Source: an uncultured Gammaproteobacteria bacterium | GTDB taxonomy: Bacteria; Pseudomonadota; Gammaproteobacteria; Pseudomonadales; Pseudohongiellaceae | DNA length: 64,000 nucleotides | Assembly (NCBI GenBank): GCA_913060975.1 | Contig: CAJXVC010000002.1 | Span: forward strand, 186,001-250,000 | Direction of reading: 5' to 3' | Shown here: piece by piece, positions 47,835-58,282 of the stretch | Layout of the letters: each line of letters begins with the position of its first letter | Numbering within the stretch: position 1 is the first letter of the stretch | The notes under the pieces: model-generated | The model's database searches: none | What the model was told of the DNA's origin: nothing | What the model saw: the letters and a program-made list of their open reading frames with translations, nothing else | Program-made: the position numbers and the translations under genes

Positions 47835-48263
47835 GTGGCTGTCTTACTGCTGCAACCTACCCCGTCGCGCATCGCTTTTCTTGTCGAGTTAATGCTCTTC
47901 TTGCTGGCAGGGACTGCGCTGTGGTTCTCAGCGCTTCCCGGGTTGTTAAAGGCAGCGCTGACCGCCATCATTCTTGGTATGGTTGTAATCAAAATCCGGC
48001 GAGCGCCCAACTGGGCTGCACCGATTTCGCGAATTACATTGAGTCAAAGCAGGTGCCTGGTGAAAACCGACAAGCAGGTGTTTGTGTTAGCCCCGCCAAG
48101 TGTCACATTTTATAGTGCAACGCTGATTGAATTGCTTTTCGATGCGGCTGATGGTCAGCCAATGAGCGCCAGACACAAACGCTTGTTACTCTGGCCAGAC
48201 AGCTTGACGCGTGACGAGGACCGCCGCTTGCGGTGTTATCTGCAGGCGCGCCGGCGAGCCTGA
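47835..48263 (+). CDS. cptA: CptA/YgfX-like membrane protein
   Basis: 142 aa from a GTG start. Two membrane helices near the N-terminus (LVELMLFLLAGTALWFSAL and LLKAALTAIILGMVV) are followed by a cytoplasmic beta-rich part ending in RRLRCYLQARRRA. This layout and the place after sdhE identify YgfX/CptA, once described as the toxin of a CptAB pair with SdhE; that role is debated. Converges with nadB. Confidence 0.88.
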   Translation: MAVLLLQPTPSRIAFLVELMLFLLAGTALWFSALPGLLKAALTAIILGMVVIKIRRAPNWAAPISRITLSQSRCLVKTDKQVFVLAPPSVTFYSATLIELLFDAADGQPMSARHKRLLLWPDSLTRDEDRRLRCYLQARRRA

Positions 48264-48298
48264 GTTTGCGCTTTTTAAGCGAGCCCGGTCACAACGCC

Positions 48299-49948
48299 CT
48301 AGTGCGGCGGCGGTATTAATATTGTGTCGCCGGGATTTACGATCTGCTCGGGGTAGTCCAACGTGTAATGCAGTCCGCGACTTTCTTTGCGTTGCAAGGC
48401 GCTGCTAATAATCAATTCGGCCACGAGTGCCAGATTGCGCAACTCCAGATTATCGTTGGTGACGCGATGACGGATGTAATAATCCCGGATCTCATCGCGC
48501 AGCAGTCGTATCCGCCGCTCGGCGCGTTCCAGCCTGGCGGTGGTGCGGACAATACCGACGAAGTCCCACATAAAGCGGCGAATCTCATCCCAATCGTGAG
48601 AGACCAGGACCTCATCATCCGAATCCGTGACCTGACTTTCATCCCACGGGCGAATATTGTCGACCAGATCGGTGCTGGCAATGCGTCCGGCAATATGTTC
48701 CGCGGCACCAAATGCTACGACAAAACATTCCAGCAGGGAGTTGCTGGCCATACGGTTAGCACCATGCAGGCCACTGAAACTGGTCTCGCCAATTGCATAC
48801 AGATTGGCAACGTCAGTTTCGCCTTGGGCATTGATCATGACTCCGCCACAAGTGTAATGCGCGGCAGGTACGACAGGGATGCGTTCGCGCGTAATATCTA
48901 TGCCAAATTCTAGGCAGCGTTGGTAAATAGTGGGGAAGTGTTCACGGACAAAATCGGCCGGTTTATGAGCAATGTTCAAGTAGACACAATCACAACCCAG
49001 CCGCTTCATCTCATGGTCGATTGCCCTGGCCACAATATCGCGTGGCGCCAACTCACCACGAGCATCGAATTGCGCCATGAAACGGGTACCGTCGGGCAAT
49101 TCCAGCCACGCGCCTTCGCCGCGCAAGGCTTCCGTGATCAGGAAAGATTTGGCGTGGGGATGATAGAGGCAAGTCGGGTGGAATTGATTGAATTCCATAT
49201 TGGCGACGCGACAGCCTGCGCGCCAGGCCATGGCGATACCATCACCACTGGCACCATCCGGATTGGTGGTATACAGATAGGCTTTGCTGGCACCACCAGT
49301 TGCCAGTGCTACAAAACGGGCACTGATCGCTTCCACTTTTCGGGTAGCCTGGTTAAGCACATAAACGCCGATGCAGCGGCGTTGATCACTTTCTGTTTCA
49401 GGTCTGGTAATCAGGTCAACCGCAGTGCAGCCTTCCAGCAGAGTAATATTAGGGTGTTCGACTGCGCGCCGCTGCAAAGTCTCGAATACGGCTTTGCCGG
49501 TAGCATCGGTAGCGTGAATAATGCGCCGATGACTATGGCCGCCTTCCTGGGTCAGATGTAATGAGCTGAGCTCACTCAAAGGAGTATTGTTGTTCCTGGC
49601 AGGATTTTGCAGAGCGTCCTGGGTCGTAAACGGTACGCCCTGATTCACTAGCCAGGAAACGGCCCCGGCACTATTCGCGACCATGTGCTCAACAATCTCT
49701 TTGTGGCAAAGTCCTACGCCGGCGGTTAGAGTGTCAGCAACGTGGGCATCAACACTGTCAGCTTCATCGAGTACGGCAGCAATGCCGCCTTGCGCATAAA
49801 ACGTGGCACCTTCGCGCAGATCGCCTTTGCTAAGCACAGTGACCCGGCCAGCGTCGGCGACTCGCAGAGCCAGTGTCAAACCGGCTGCACCGCTACCAAT
49901 AATGAGAATGTCCGTGATGTTGCCGTGTTCGGCGAGAGTTGCTGTCAT
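48299..49948 (-). CDS. nadB: L-aspartate oxidase
   Basis: 549 aa. First step of NAD synthesis, oxidising aspartate to iminoaspartate with [22 protein letters not shown] is the FAD fold; [36 protein letters not shown]-type [13 protein letters not shown] and [14 protein letters not shown] are family segments shared with succinate dehydrogenase SdhA. nadA and nadC are not in the window. Divergent from rpoE, as in Escherichia and Pseudomonas. Confidence 0.97.
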   Translation of the reverse strand: MTATLAEHGNITDILIIGSGAAGLTLALRVADAGRVTVLSKGDLREGATFYAQGGIAAVLDEADSVDAHVADTLTAGVGLCHKEIVEHMVANSAGAVSWLVNQGVPFTTQDALQNPARNNNTPLSELSSLHLTQEGGHSHRRIIHATDATGKAVFETLQRRAVEHPNITLLEGCTAVDLITRPETESDQRRCIGVYVLNQATRKVEAISARFVALATGGASKAYLYTTNPDGASGDGIAMAWRAGCRVANMEFNQFHPTCLYHPHAKSFLITEALRGEGAWLELPDGTRFMAQFDARGELAPRDIVARAIDHEMKRLGCDCVYLNIAHKPADFVREHFPTIYQRCLEFGIDITRERIPVVPAAHYTCGGVMINAQGETDVANLYAIGETSFSGLHGANRMASNSLLECFVVAFGAAEHIAGRIASTDLVDNIRPWDESQVTDSDDEVLVSHDWDEIRRFMWDFVGIVRTTARLERAERRIRLLRDEIRDYYIRHRVTNDNLELRNLALVAELIISSALQRKESRGLHYTLDYPEQIVNPGDTILIPPPH

Positions 49949-50116
49949 AAATACTAAGTCTGGCGCAGTCGCCTCAATCGCGTAAAATCCGCCAGCGATC
50001 GGGCTGTCTCAGTCCGAGGTGTCGCGACGGTTACCGGGTTATCTGGCCGTAGAAGTCAGTTAGGCTGAGAGCCTAATCTCTGGCGAGGTAATGTGTCATA
50101 TTTTTATCGATTCTGA

Positions 50117-50143
50117 GAACTTTTGCACCAACATGCTGTCAAT
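50117..50143 (+). promoter_or_regulatory. Candidate sigma-E promoter of rpoE
   Basis: GAACTT (50117-50122), the consensus -35 of RpoE promoters, is followed after 16 bases by TCAAT (50139-50143), near the -10 consensus TCAAA/TCTGA. It lies 70 bases before the rpoE start and would allow autoregulation. Confidence 0.5.
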
Positions 50144-50212
50144 ATCACTGAATTTGCCCACTTGTTTCTGTTTGCACAGCAGGTGCGTTTGAGCTGGATG
50201 GAGTAGGAACAA

Positions 50213-50782
50213 TTGGCTAAGGAGACTGATCAACAGCTCGTTGACAGGGTTTTGGATGGCAACAAGAACGCGTTTAATTTGCTTGTTCTGCGCTATCAGC
50301 ATCGAGTCGCAGCATTGGTTGGGCGGTTTATTCACGACCCGCAGGAAGCAGAGGATGTCTGTCAGGAAGCGTTTATCAAGGCTTATCGGGCACTGGCGCT
50401 GTTTCGTGGCGACAGCGCTTTCTATACCTGGCTGTATCGCATAGCCGTAAATACCGCCAAGAATTACCTGGTCTCACGCAATCGCCGGCCACCCAGCAGT
50501 GATCTGGATGTTGAGGAGGCAGAAGTCATTGAGATTGGCACGGTGCTGCATGAAATTGAAAACCCGGAAAGCGCACTGGCCACAGAGAAACTCAAGGAAG
50601 TGATTATGGCTGCCATCGAGGACTTGCCCGAGGATCTCAAGACCGCTTTCACGCTGCGTGAATTCTCCGGACTGAGTTACGAAGACATTACCGAAGTGAT
50701 GGATTGTCCGGTTGGCACTGTGCGATCAAGAATATTTCGCGCCCGAGAGGCAATTGACAAAAAAATCAGGGAACTCATTTGA
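50213..50782 (+). CDS. rpoE: RNA polymerase sigma factor RpoE (AlgU)
   Basis: 189 aa from a TTG start with TAGGA upstream. Very close to E. coli RpoE and Pseudomonas AlgU: NAFNLLVLRYQHRVAALVGRF, then CQEAFIKAYRALALFRGDSA, FYTWLYRIAVNTAKNYLVSR (sigma region 2) and GLSYEDITEVMDCPVGTVRS (region 4). It directs the envelope stress response and is held by RseA. The rseA gene follows only after 403 bases. The weak TTG start may keep its level low. Confidence 0.97.
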   Translation: MAKETDQQLVDRVLDGNKNAFNLLVLRYQHRVAALVGRFIHDPQEAEDVCQEAFIKAYRALALFRGDSAFYTWLYRIAVNTAKNYLVSRNRRPPSSDLDVEEAEVIEIGTVLHEIENPESALATEKLKEVIMAAIEDLPEDLKTAFTLREFSGLSYEDITEVMDCPVGTVRSRIFRAREAIDKKIRELI

Positions 50783-51185
50783 ATATTTGGTTGTCCTATA
50801 GAAGTAGGAATAATTGCAGTTGCTGACGAGCGACACCTTCAACATGGCGGGCAGATGCCATCCGAAGCAGAAATTTTTTCCCATAACTTGCTGTTTTTGC
50901 AGCTAAATTGTGGAAGATGGCGAGGCAATCGAAAGCCAAACGAAAGGCTGATCGAACACAAATTAACAGGCAGTAAAGCATGCCTGTATAAAGCCGGGTA
51001 AGGTAGTTAGATCAAAGTATGCAGGTTCTAGACGATATCCATAAGCAGTAGCAGGCTAACAGTGAGTGTTATCCGCCGAGTGATATTAGACAGTTGTTAG
51101 CTAGTCGAGAGCCGCAGTAACAATCAGTTTAGATACGTACACAGCGCCCTGAGGCGCTAGCCTGGAACACACAGAGAACCGCACT
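50783..51185. other. Unusually long gap inside the rpoE-rseA unit
   Basis: No gene is supported on either strand (a reverse frame at 50796-50981 has no recognisable content). A perfect hairpin AGCGCC-CTGA-GGCGCT lies at 51143-51158, 28 bases before the rseA start, without T tract. The gap could hold an independent rseA promoter, or a regulatory leader. Confidence 0.5.
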
Positions 51186-51788
51186 ATGAGCCGAACGGAC
51201 AAAGAAGCGCTTTCCGCACTGCTGGACAATGAAGCTGACGATCTGGAACTGCGCCGTTTGCTGCAGGATTGGGACAAGCATGCAGCTGACGAGCAAGCCG
51301 ATTTGGCAGCCAGTTGGGCGCGTTTCCAATTGGTGAAGGATGTCTTGCACGGTCAGGAAGTCGCCAGAGCGGGCAGCATTGCTGATCGAGTTCAGGCGCA
51401 ATTGGTCAATGAAGCAGTAGTTAGCAAACCGCGTTTCGCGAATTGGCAGCAGAACATGGCTAAATTCGCGATTGCCGCGTCTGTCGCCGCCGTATTTGTG
51501 GTGGGTGTGCAGAGTTCGATACAGCCTGGTCCACAACAGCCTCAGGTGGCGGAGCAGGCCACACAGTTACCCGTGAGCAATACAGCAGATAGTGGTCTCG
51601 AGAGCGATTCGGCGCCGGTGGTTATTGCTGAATCCACCAACTATCAAGTGAACCCGGAAGCTGAACAGCGCATGCGCGATTATTTCCAGGCTATTACTGT
51701 CGATGCCTCTGAGCCAGCGGGCATTGAGCATATTCAGGATTCACCGCTTTACCGTTTGGTCAATCAGCGCCAGGAACCCCAGCAGTAG
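51186..51788 (+). CDS. rseA: Anti-sigma-E factor RseA (MucA)
   Basis: 200 aa. The N-terminal 90 residues bind RpoE: DKEALSALLDNEADDLELRR and WARFQLVKDVLHG are the RseA/MucA domain. A membrane helix lies at about 95-115 (FAIAASVAAVFVVGVQSS), and the C-terminal periplasmic part is disordered, the site of DegS/RseP-like proteolysis. rseB, which shields this part in other species, is not the next gene; a DegP-type protease follows. Confidence 0.93.
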   Translation: MSRTDKEALSALLDNEADDLELRRLLQDWDKHAADEQADLAASWARFQLVKDVLHGQEVARAGSIADRVQAQLVNEAVVSKPRFANWQQNMAKFAIAASVAAVFVVGVQSSIQPGPQQPQVAEQATQLPVSNTADSGLESDSAPVVIAESTNYQVNPEAEQRMRDYFQAITVDASEPAGIEHIQDSPLYRLVNQRQEPQQ

Positions 51789-52020
51789 CGCGTATTGATC
51801 ACAATTTGCCTCTGCCAATAGTGCTAGCGATCGCCTAGCCCCATTCGATTTGGCGCCACTTAGGCCATGCTTTGCGAACTGGCACTCAAATAGCCTCATG
51901 CCGCGGCCTCTGTATGCATGCCAGTCCAGTGTGCTACATTACTTCCCTGTTTTCTTAATGTTGGCGAAACAATCCGCAGAGATTGTCCCGTCCACCGTTG
52001 TTGCTGAGGTATAACACCGT

Positions 52021-53421
52021 ATGCGTGCTGCATTACTCACTCTGGCTTGTCTGTTACTTGCGCCATTTGTGGCGTCAGGCTTACTGACTGCCGCTGAACT
52101 CCCGAACTTTGCTGATCTGGTCGAGAATAACTCACCCTCGATTGTCGAAATATCCACCATGCAGCGCGTGCAAGGCCGTGCCGCGATCCCTGATGAAGAG
52201 CTTGAAGAATTACTGCGGCGATTGAATCCGGGTGACCCTGATTTGAATATAGAGAACCTGCCGGAGTCGCGTCAGCGTGGCGCCGTCGGGTCTGGTTTTC
52301 TGATCAGCGGCGATGGCTATGTAATTACCAACAACCACGTGGTCGTGGGGGCTGATGAGATTCAGGTGCATCTCAACGATCGCCGTGTTTTCGATGCAGA
52401 AGTAATAGGTCTGGATGAGCCTTCGGATTTGGCATTGCTCAAGATAGAATCGAGCGATCTGCCACATGTTGAATTTGGTGATTCAGATGCACTGCGCGTT
52501 GGGGATTGGGTGCTGGCTATCGGTTCACCCTTTGGTTTGGAATTCTCCGCAGCCGCTGGCATTGTCAGCGCCATGGGTCGATCTATTCCCGGTCGTTCTA
52601 CCTATAATTACATGTCGTTTATCCAGACTGATGTGGCGATTAATCAGGGTAACTCTGGCGGGCCATTGTTTAATCTTGATGGCGAAGTAGTCGGTATCAA
52701 CTCACAGATATTGAGTAGTACCGGTGGTTCCAACGGTATTTCGTTTTCCATCCCGTCAAATGTGGCCATGAATGTAGTCAATCAACTGCGGGATTCGGGC
52801 GTCGTTGAGCGCGGATTGCTTGGCGTCAGAATGCGGGAAGTGGACTATGCATTAGCTGAAATTTTCGGCATGGAGCGCCCGCGTGGAGCCTTTGTCGATG
52901 AGGTGCAGTCAGATAGCCCGGCCATGGCAGGGGGTATTCGCAACGAGGACATCATCCTCGAATTCAATGGCCATGAGATTGAATTCTTTACAGATTTGCC
53001 GTTCTACGTCGGGCAGTATCAGCCTGGTACCGAGGCTGCTGTGGTCCTGTATCGCAATGGCGAAATACTGGATCGTTCTGTTGTGCTGGGTGAATCGCCG
53101 ACCAATATCGTCGCCGCTGCCGAACCTGAAGTGGTTCGCGACCGGCGTAATCCTCTAGGGTTCAGGGTGGCTGAATTGAGTAACGAAACCCAGCAAGTCA
53201 CCGGACTCAGCGGAGTGCGTATTGCCGAATTGAATGAAGGGCCTGGCCGCGATGCGGGGCTCCAAAATGGCGATGTCATTGTTTCCCTGAACCGTGAGGA
53301 AGTCTCATCACCGGAGTCTTTCGCAGAAATAGCCAGCAGCTTGCCCGAATCTGGCTTTGTGCCAATCCGCATTGTGCGGGAAGGGCAAGGCACTACGATG
53401 GCTCTGGAGCTGCAACCCTGA
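52021..53421 (+). CDS. mucD: Periplasmic serine protease DegP/MucD-type
   Basis: 466 aa with a signal peptide (LLTLACLLLAPFVASGLLT, cleaved before AELPNF). Trypsin-like domain with the triad His in YVITNNHVVVGA, Asp in EPSDLALLKIES and Ser in INQGNSGGPLFNL; two PDZ domains follow (about 270-360 and 375-466). It degrades or refolds misfolded envelope proteins and belongs to the RpoE regulon in relatives (MucD in Pseudomonas). Its place straight after rseA agrees with that. Confidence 0.95.
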   Translation: MRAALLTLACLLLAPFVASGLLTAAELPNFADLVENNSPSIVEISTMQRVQGRAAIPDEELEELLRRLNPGDPDLNIENLPESRQRGAVGSGFLISGDGYVITNNHVVVGADEIQVHLNDRRVFDAEVIGLDEPSDLALLKIESSDLPHVEFGDSDALRVGDWVLAIGSPFGLEFSAAAGIVSAMGRSIPGRSTYNYMSFIQTDVAINQGNSGGPLFNLDGEVVGINSQILSSTGGSNGISFSIPSNVAMNVVNQLRDSGVVERGLLGVRMREVDYALAEIFGMERPRGAFVDEVQSDSPAMAGGIRNEDIILEFNGHEIEFFTDLPFYVGQYQPGTEAAVVLYRNGEILDRSVVLGESPTNIVAAAEPEVVRDRRNPLGFRVAELSNETQQVTGLSGVRIAELNEGPGRDAGLQNGDVIVSLNREEVSSPESFAEIASSLPESGFVPIRIVREGQGTTMALELQP

Positions 53422-53553
53422 GCCAGTTTTTTCGTTGCGGCGCCCGTCGCATCCCGACTGACAGAGCGCAGGGATTACTGTAGACTTGCGACCTTCATTT
53501 TTTGACGTCCGGCGACCATTCGCGCGCCGGGCGCTTATAGAACTATCCCGCCA

Positions 53554-55353
53554 GTGACTGAACTTAGCCATATTCGTAACTTTTCCATCATCGCTCACAT
53601 CGATCATGGTAAATCCACTATTGCCGACCGCTTCATACAGGTCTGTGGCGGTCTTACTGAGCGTGAGATGGCTGAACAGATTCTTGATAGTCTGGACATT
53701 GAGCGCGAGCGCGGCATTACGATCAAAGCACAAAGCGTAACGCTCTTCTACAACGCCAAAAATGGCGAACGTTATCAGCTAAACTTTATTGATACCCCAG
53801 GCCATGTCGACTTTACCTATGAAGTCTCCCGCTCGCTCGCTGCCTGCGAAGGGGCGCTATTGGTTGTCGATGCCGGTCAGGGTGTAGAGGCGCAGTCAGT
53901 GGCGACCTGTTACACCGCTATCGAACAGGACCTAGAAGTAATTCCTGTTCTCAACAAAATTGATTTACCGCAAGCAGAGCCGGATCGAGTGCGTCAGGAA
54001 ATCGAAGAGATTATCGGGCTGGACGCTAGCGATGCAGTGTTATGCAGTGCCAAGACTGGTGTGGGCATCGATGACATTCTCGAGCAGCTTATTGAAAAGG
54101 TGCCACCTCCCACAGGTAACCGGGCTGGTGATCTGCAGGCGCTGATCATCGACTCCTGGTTTGACAACTATCTTGGTGTCGTCTCGTTGGTACGGGTCAT
54201 GGCCGGTTCGTTAAAGAAGGGCGACAAAATTATTGCCAAGTCGATTCGCAAATCACATGTGGTTGACGCCGTTGGTGTATTCACGCCGAAGCGAACAGAC
54301 CTGGACAAGCTAAGCGCTGGTGAAGTGGGGTTTGTTGTTGCCGGCATTAAGGATATTCAGGGTGCGCCAGTAGGTGACACGCTGACTCTCGCAAGCACGC
54401 CGGATGTCGAAGCACTAGCCGGATTTCGCCGTATCAAGCCTCAAGTCTATGCTGGCTTGTTTCCCGTTTCATCCGATGACTTTGAAGATTTTCGCGACGC
54501 ACTTGAGAAGCTGACACTGAACGATGCCTCGTTACAGTACGAACCGGAAAATTCCGATGCGCTGGGTTTCGGCTTTCGATGTGGCTTTCTTGGCATGTTG
54601 CACATGGAAATCATTCAGGAACGTCTGGAGCGGGAATACGACCTGTCACTGATTACTACTGCTCCCACCGTAATTTATGAAGTGCGGATGACCAACGGCA
54701 ATATCGTCAATGTCGATAGTCCTTCAAGGCTGCCTGCCATGAATGACATCGAAGAAATGCGTGAACCAATCGCATTGGCCAACATTCTGGTCCCACAAGA
54801 GCATTTGGGTAATGTCATCAAGCTCTGTGAAGAAAAGCGTGGCGTGCAAAAAGATATGCAGTTCATGGGGCGGCAGGTGTCGCTGAGCTATGAATTGCCC
54901 ATGAATGAGGTGGTGTTGGACTTTTTTGATCGGGTCAAATCAGCCAGCCGTGGTTACGCATCACTGGATTACCAGTTTGTCCGTTTTCAGGAAGCCAAAC
55001 TGGTGCGCTTGGATGTTCTCATCAATGGCGATAGAGTAGATGCGCTGGCATTGATTGTGCATCGTGATCATTCGCAGTCCAAAGGGCGGCTGTTGGTGGA
55101 AAAGATGAAAGATCTTATTCCTCGCCAGCTTTATGATGTGGCGATTCAAGCCGCTATTGGTGGTCAGATTGTTGCTCGCTCGACGGTTAAAGCATTGCGT
55201 AAAAATGTTACCGCCAAGTGTTATGGCGGTGACGTGACTCGAAAGAAGAAGTTGCTCGAAAAGCAAAAAGCGGGTAAGAAACGCATGAAGCAAGTTGGCA
55301 ATGTCGAAGTGCCACAAGAAGCATTTTTAGCCGTACTGAAAATGGATAGCTGA
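53554..55353 (+). CDS. lepA: Elongation factor 4 (LepA)
   Basis: 599 aa, the length of E. coli LepA, from a GTG start. A ribosome-binding GTPase: [20 protein letters not shown] (G1), IDTPGHVDF (G3), NKIDLP (G4), then [20 protein letters not shown] and the LepA-specific C-terminal end [20 protein letters not shown]. It affects translation initiation and ribosome movement. The lepA-lepB pair with rnc, era and recO is conserved across gammaproteobacteria. Confidence 0.97.
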   Translation: MTELSHIRNFSIIAHIDHGKSTIADRFIQVCGGLTEREMAEQILDSLDIERERGITIKAQSVTLFYNAKNGERYQLNFIDTPGHVDFTYEVSRSLAACEGALLVVDAGQGVEAQSVATCYTAIEQDLEVIPVLNKIDLPQAEPDRVRQEIEEIIGLDASDAVLCSAKTGVGIDDILEQLIEKVPPPTGNRAGDLQALIIDSWFDNYLGVVSLVRVMAGSLKKGDKIIAKSIRKSHVVDAVGVFTPKRTDLDKLSAGEVGFVVAGIKDIQGAPVGDTLTLASTPDVEALAGFRRIKPQVYAGLFPVSSDDFEDFRDALEKLTLNDASLQYEPENSDALGFGFRCGFLGMLHMEIIQERLEREYDLSLITTAPTVIYEVRMTNGNIVNVDSPSRLPAMNDIEEMREPIALANILVPQEHLGNVIKLCEEKRGVQKDMQFMGRQVSLSYELPMNEVVLDFFDRVKSASRGYASLDYQFVRFQEAKLVRLDVLINGDRVDALALIVHRDHSQSKGRLLVEKMKDLIPRQLYDVAIQAAIGGQIVARSTVKALRKNVTAKCYGGDVTRKKKLLEKQKAGKKRMKQVGNVEVPQEAFLAVLKMDS

Positions 55354-55361
55354 TCTCGACT

Positions 55362-56198
55362 ATGGATATTGATTTTTCTCTTGTACTCGTTTGTCTCGTC
55401 GCGGCCTGCGGGGCGCTATGGTTGCTGGACAGCTTGCTACTGAAAAAGCCGCGCATGGCGGCAATTGAGGAGCACAAGCACAAGGCTAAGGGGCAGAATG
55501 AAGAAGCATTGCAGAATGAATTGGCAGAGTTGGCTCGTGAACCAGTAGTCATCGAATATGCCAAATCATTTTTCCCGGTCTTGCTCATTGTGCTGGTGCT
55601 GCGATCGTTTCTGGTTGAGCCCTTCCAGATTCCGACTGGATCAATGATCCCCACTTTAAAAGTCGGTGACTTTATTCTGGTCAATAAATTCGCCTACGGC
55701 ATCAGGCTGCCGGTAATCGGCACCAAAATTATTGATGTTGATGATCCGCAGCGCGGGGAGGTGATGGTGTTTATTCCTCCGCACGAAGACAAGTACTACA
55801 TCAAACGAGTGATAGGCTTACCGGGCGACACCATTCGCTACGAGGACAAGAATCTCTACGTTAACGGTGATCTGGTCGAAAAGGAGTTTCTCGACAACAT
55901 CACTGTCGACACCAGCATCGGAGACTTGGCCGGCACACTTTATACAGAAAAGATTGGCGGCATTGAGCATACTACCCAGCACATCGATGCTGCAGGCCGT
56001 CGTCGGGCGCGTACGACCTGGGTTATTCCCAACGGGCATTACTTCATGATGGGTGATAACCGCGACAATAGCAGTGACAGTCGCGAATGGGGTGCAGTGT
56101 CTGAAAAAGATATAGTGGGCAAGGCTATTGCCGTTTGGATGCACAAAGATCCCGGCCTGAACTTGCCGAATTTTTCCAACAACAAACTGATTCGTTAA
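55362..56198 (+). CDS. lepB: Signal peptidase I
   Basis: 278 aa, shorter than E. coli LepB. Two membrane helices near the start (LVLVCLVAACGALWLLDSLL and SFFPVLLIVLVLRSFLVEP) are followed by the periplasmic catalytic core. The nucleophile Ser is in PTGSMIPTLKVGD and the general-base Lys in YYIKRVIGLPGD; GHYFMMGDNRDNSSDSREWG is the third box. It cleaves Sec and Tat signal peptides, and its substrates here include the exported cluster at 7.9-12.3 kb. Confidence 0.97.
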   Translation: MDIDFSLVLVCLVAACGALWLLDSLLLKKPRMAAIEEHKHKAKGQNEEALQNELAELAREPVVIEYAKSFFPVLLIVLVLRSFLVEPFQIPTGSMIPTLKVGDFILVNKFAYGIRLPVIGTKIIDVDDPQRGEVMVFIPPHEDKYYIKRVIGLPGDTIRYEDKNLYVNGDLVEKEFLDNITVDTSIGDLAGTLYTEKIGGIEHTTQHIDAAGRRRARTTWVIPNGHYFMMGDNRDNSSDSREWGAVSEKDIVGKAIAVWMHKDPGLNLPNFSNNKLIR

Positions 56199-56312
56199 TA
56201 AAAATGTGACCCCTATAACGGTAAGCGCATCCAAGTAGTGCGTTCACAGTTAGCCTTGGGGCAAAATAGATTCAATCCTGGCGCGCACAGCAAACATACT
56301 GAGAGCACGGTT

Positions 56313-56690
56313 ATGAGAATCATTGCATCGAATTCTATAAACAAGCAACGCGGTGTCAGCAAATTTGGACTGCTCATCCTGGCGATTCTAATCACCGGGT
56401 TTTTCACCATCGGACTCAAGGTCGGCCCTGTCTATATCGATCACAATCTGATTACAGGTATTTGTCAGGATATGATCGATAGTGGTGAAGCGACCAATTT
56501 GACGATTGCGGAAGTGCGCGAGCGAGTCTCCAATACATTGCGCATCAATAATGTGGTCGGCTTTAATCTGAATAATATCCGCATGAGCAAGGAAACGGGG
56601 AATCCGGTAATCACTATCGCTTACGAACGTCGTGTAGAGATGTTCGGTAATTTGGATGTGATTGCCAGTTTCGACACCGTTTTGCAGTAA
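56313..56690 (+). CDS. DUF4845 membrane protein
   Basis: 125 aa from ATG 56313 (the frame upstream from 56238 is not needed). One helix, GVSKFGLLILAILITGFFTI, then a periplasmic alpha/beta part with VGPVYIDHNLITGI and AYERRVEMFGNLDVIASF, the DUF4845 pattern. The gene sits between lepB and rnc in many gammaproteobacteria; function unknown. It ends one base before the rnc ATG. Confidence 0.88.
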   Translation: MRIIASNSINKQRGVSKFGLLILAILITGFFTIGLKVGPVYIDHNLITGICQDMIDSGEATNLTIAEVRERVSNTLRINNVVGFNLNNIRMSKETGNPVITIAYERRVEMFGNLDVIASFDTVLQ

Positions 56691-57368
56691 ATGGCGTATA
56701 ACCTCGAGACGTTACAACAGCAACTGGACTATCAATTTAGCGACCCTTCACTCGCACGACTCGCACTAACCCATCGCAGCGCAGCACGTGCCAACAATGA
56801 ACGTCTGGAATTCCTTGGCGACGCTTTGTTGGATTTCATTATTGGTGAAATTCTCTATACGCAGTATCCTGATGCCAGCGAAGGTGAGCTGAGTCGGTGG
56901 CGTGCCGCAATCGTCAAGAAAGAGGCTCTGGCTTCGGTCGGTCGGCAGCTGCAACTGGGTGATATGTTATTACTGGGTACCGGTGAAGCCAAAAGCGGGG
57001 GACGTGATCGCGATTCCTTGCTGGCTGACTGTGTCGAGGCATTGATAGCGGCTGTGTATCTCGATGCAGGACTGACCGCCTGCCGGGAAGTTGCGACCAA
57101 AATGACGGCAGACTTAATCAAGGCGGATCCACGCCAGGCCAAGGCCAAAGATTTCAAAACCCGGTTACAAGAATTGATGCAGAGCGAGGGCAATGAATTG
57201 CCACAATATGACGTAGTAGAAACGCGCGGTGATGCCCACGCACAGGAATTTGTGATCACTTGCTCCGTAGCAACGCTCGACACGCCTACAACGGGTCGTG
57301 GCAGCAGTAAGCGTGCTGCCGAACAGGAAGCCGCCAAAAGCGCTCTGGAGGCTCTCAGTGGGCTCTGA
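56691..57368 (+). CDS. rnc: Ribonuclease III
   Basis: 225 aa. It cuts double-stranded RNA in rRNA and mRNA. NERLEFLGDALLDFIIGEIL is the catalytic signature (metal-binding Glu and Asp); SLLADCVEALIAAVYLDAGL is the second box. A double-stranded RNA-binding domain forms the last 70 residues (LQELMQSEGNELPQYDVVET, then SKRAAEQEAAKSALEAL). ATG follows the DUF4845 stop directly; the end overlaps era by 11 bases. Confidence 0.97.
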   Translation: MAYNLETLQQQLDYQFSDPSLARLALTHRSAARANNERLEFLGDALLDFIIGEILYTQYPDASEGELSRWRAAIVKKEALASVGRQLQLGDMLLLGTGEAKSGGRDRDSLLADCVEALIAAVYLDAGLTACREVATKMTADLIKADPRQAKAKDFKTRLQELMQSEGNELPQYDVVETRGDAHAQEFVITCSVATLDTPTTGRGSSKRAAEQEAAKSALEALSGL

Positions 57369-58272
57369 GACGATCGTTGCTGGCAAAGAGCAGCATTGTG
57401 GCTTCGTGGCACTGGTAGGGCGCCCAAATGTTGGCAAATCGACATTGCTTAATCATTTGCTTCGCCAGAAAATCAGTATCACTTCCCGCAAACCGCAAAC
57501 CACCCGTCATCGTATCCTCGGCATTAACAGTGATGCGACACATCAGGTCATCTTCGTCGACACTCCCGGTCTGCATGGGACAGTGAACAAGACTTTGAAT
57601 CGTGTCATGAATGAGACCGTGGCTTCAGTGGTCAAAGACGTGGATGTGATTCTGTTTCTGGTCGAGCGTCTGGTCTTCAATGAAGGCGATCAGCTCGTAT
57701 TGGAGTTGCTCAAAGACAGTAAAGTCCCGGTTCTGTTAATCATTAACAAAGTGGATCTGTTAAAAGACAAAGCGCAACTGTTACCCCATATCAACAAACT
57801 GGCTGAAGCCTATTCCTTTGCCGATATCGTACCGCTTTCCGCATTGAATGGTCACAACATGGAAGCCGTTGAAGAATTGGTGAAGAGCTATTTGCCAGCC
57901 GGTCCATTTCTCTATCCTGAAGATCAGGTGACTGATCGTAGTTCGCGCTTCCTGGCTTCGGAGTTGATTCGCGAGAAAGTGACGCGCCAACTGGGCGACG
58001 AAGTGCCTTACGAGGTCAGTGTAGAAATTGAGCGCTTCGTTCAGGAAGGGCCGACCTTGCACATTCATGGCCTCATTCTGGTCGACAAGGATGGCCAGAA
58101 ACGCATGGTCGTTGGTAAAGATGGTGAGCGACTGAAGACAATCGGCACCGCAGCCCGGCAGGACATGGAAAAGGCGTTCGATTGCAAAGTGATGCTCAAT
58201 CTCTGGGTCAAAGTGAAATCCGGCTGGGCCGATGACGAGCGCGCTTTACAGAGTCTGGGATATATGGACTGA
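57358..58272 (+). CDS. era: GTPase Era
   Basis: 304 aa from GTG 57358, seven bases after GGAGG and overlapping the end of rnc by 11 bases. GTPase domain: GRPNVGKSTLLNHLL (G1), VDTPGLHG (G3), NKVDLLKD (G4) and a PLSALNG G5. The C-terminal KH domain (KRMVVGKDGERLKTIGTAAR) binds the 3' end of 16S rRNA during 30S assembly. Translationally coupled to rnc. Confidence 0.97.
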   Translation: MGSETIVAGKEQHCGFVALVGRPNVGKSTLLNHLLRQKISITSRKPQTTRHRILGINSDATHQVIFVDTPGLHGTVNKTLNRVMNETVASVVKDVDVILFLVERLVFNEGDQLVLELLKDSKVPVLLIINKVDLLKDKAQLLPHINKLAEAYSFADIVPLSALNGHNMEAVEELVKSYLPAGPFLYPEDQVTDRSSRFLASELIREKVTRQLGDEVPYEVSVEIERFVQEGPTLHIHGLILVDKDGQKRMVVGKDGERLKTIGTAARQDMEKAFDCKVMLNLWVKVKSGWADDERALQSLGYMD

Positions 58273-58282
58273 CGGCGACCCC

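Noticed and set aside
47819..48010. 63-aa reverse frame over cptA
   Set aside because: Shadow of a gene identified by its two helices and by its position after sdhE.
50796..50981. 61-aa reverse frame in the rpoE-rseA gap
   Set aside because: No recognisable content and an unlikely position within a forward operon.
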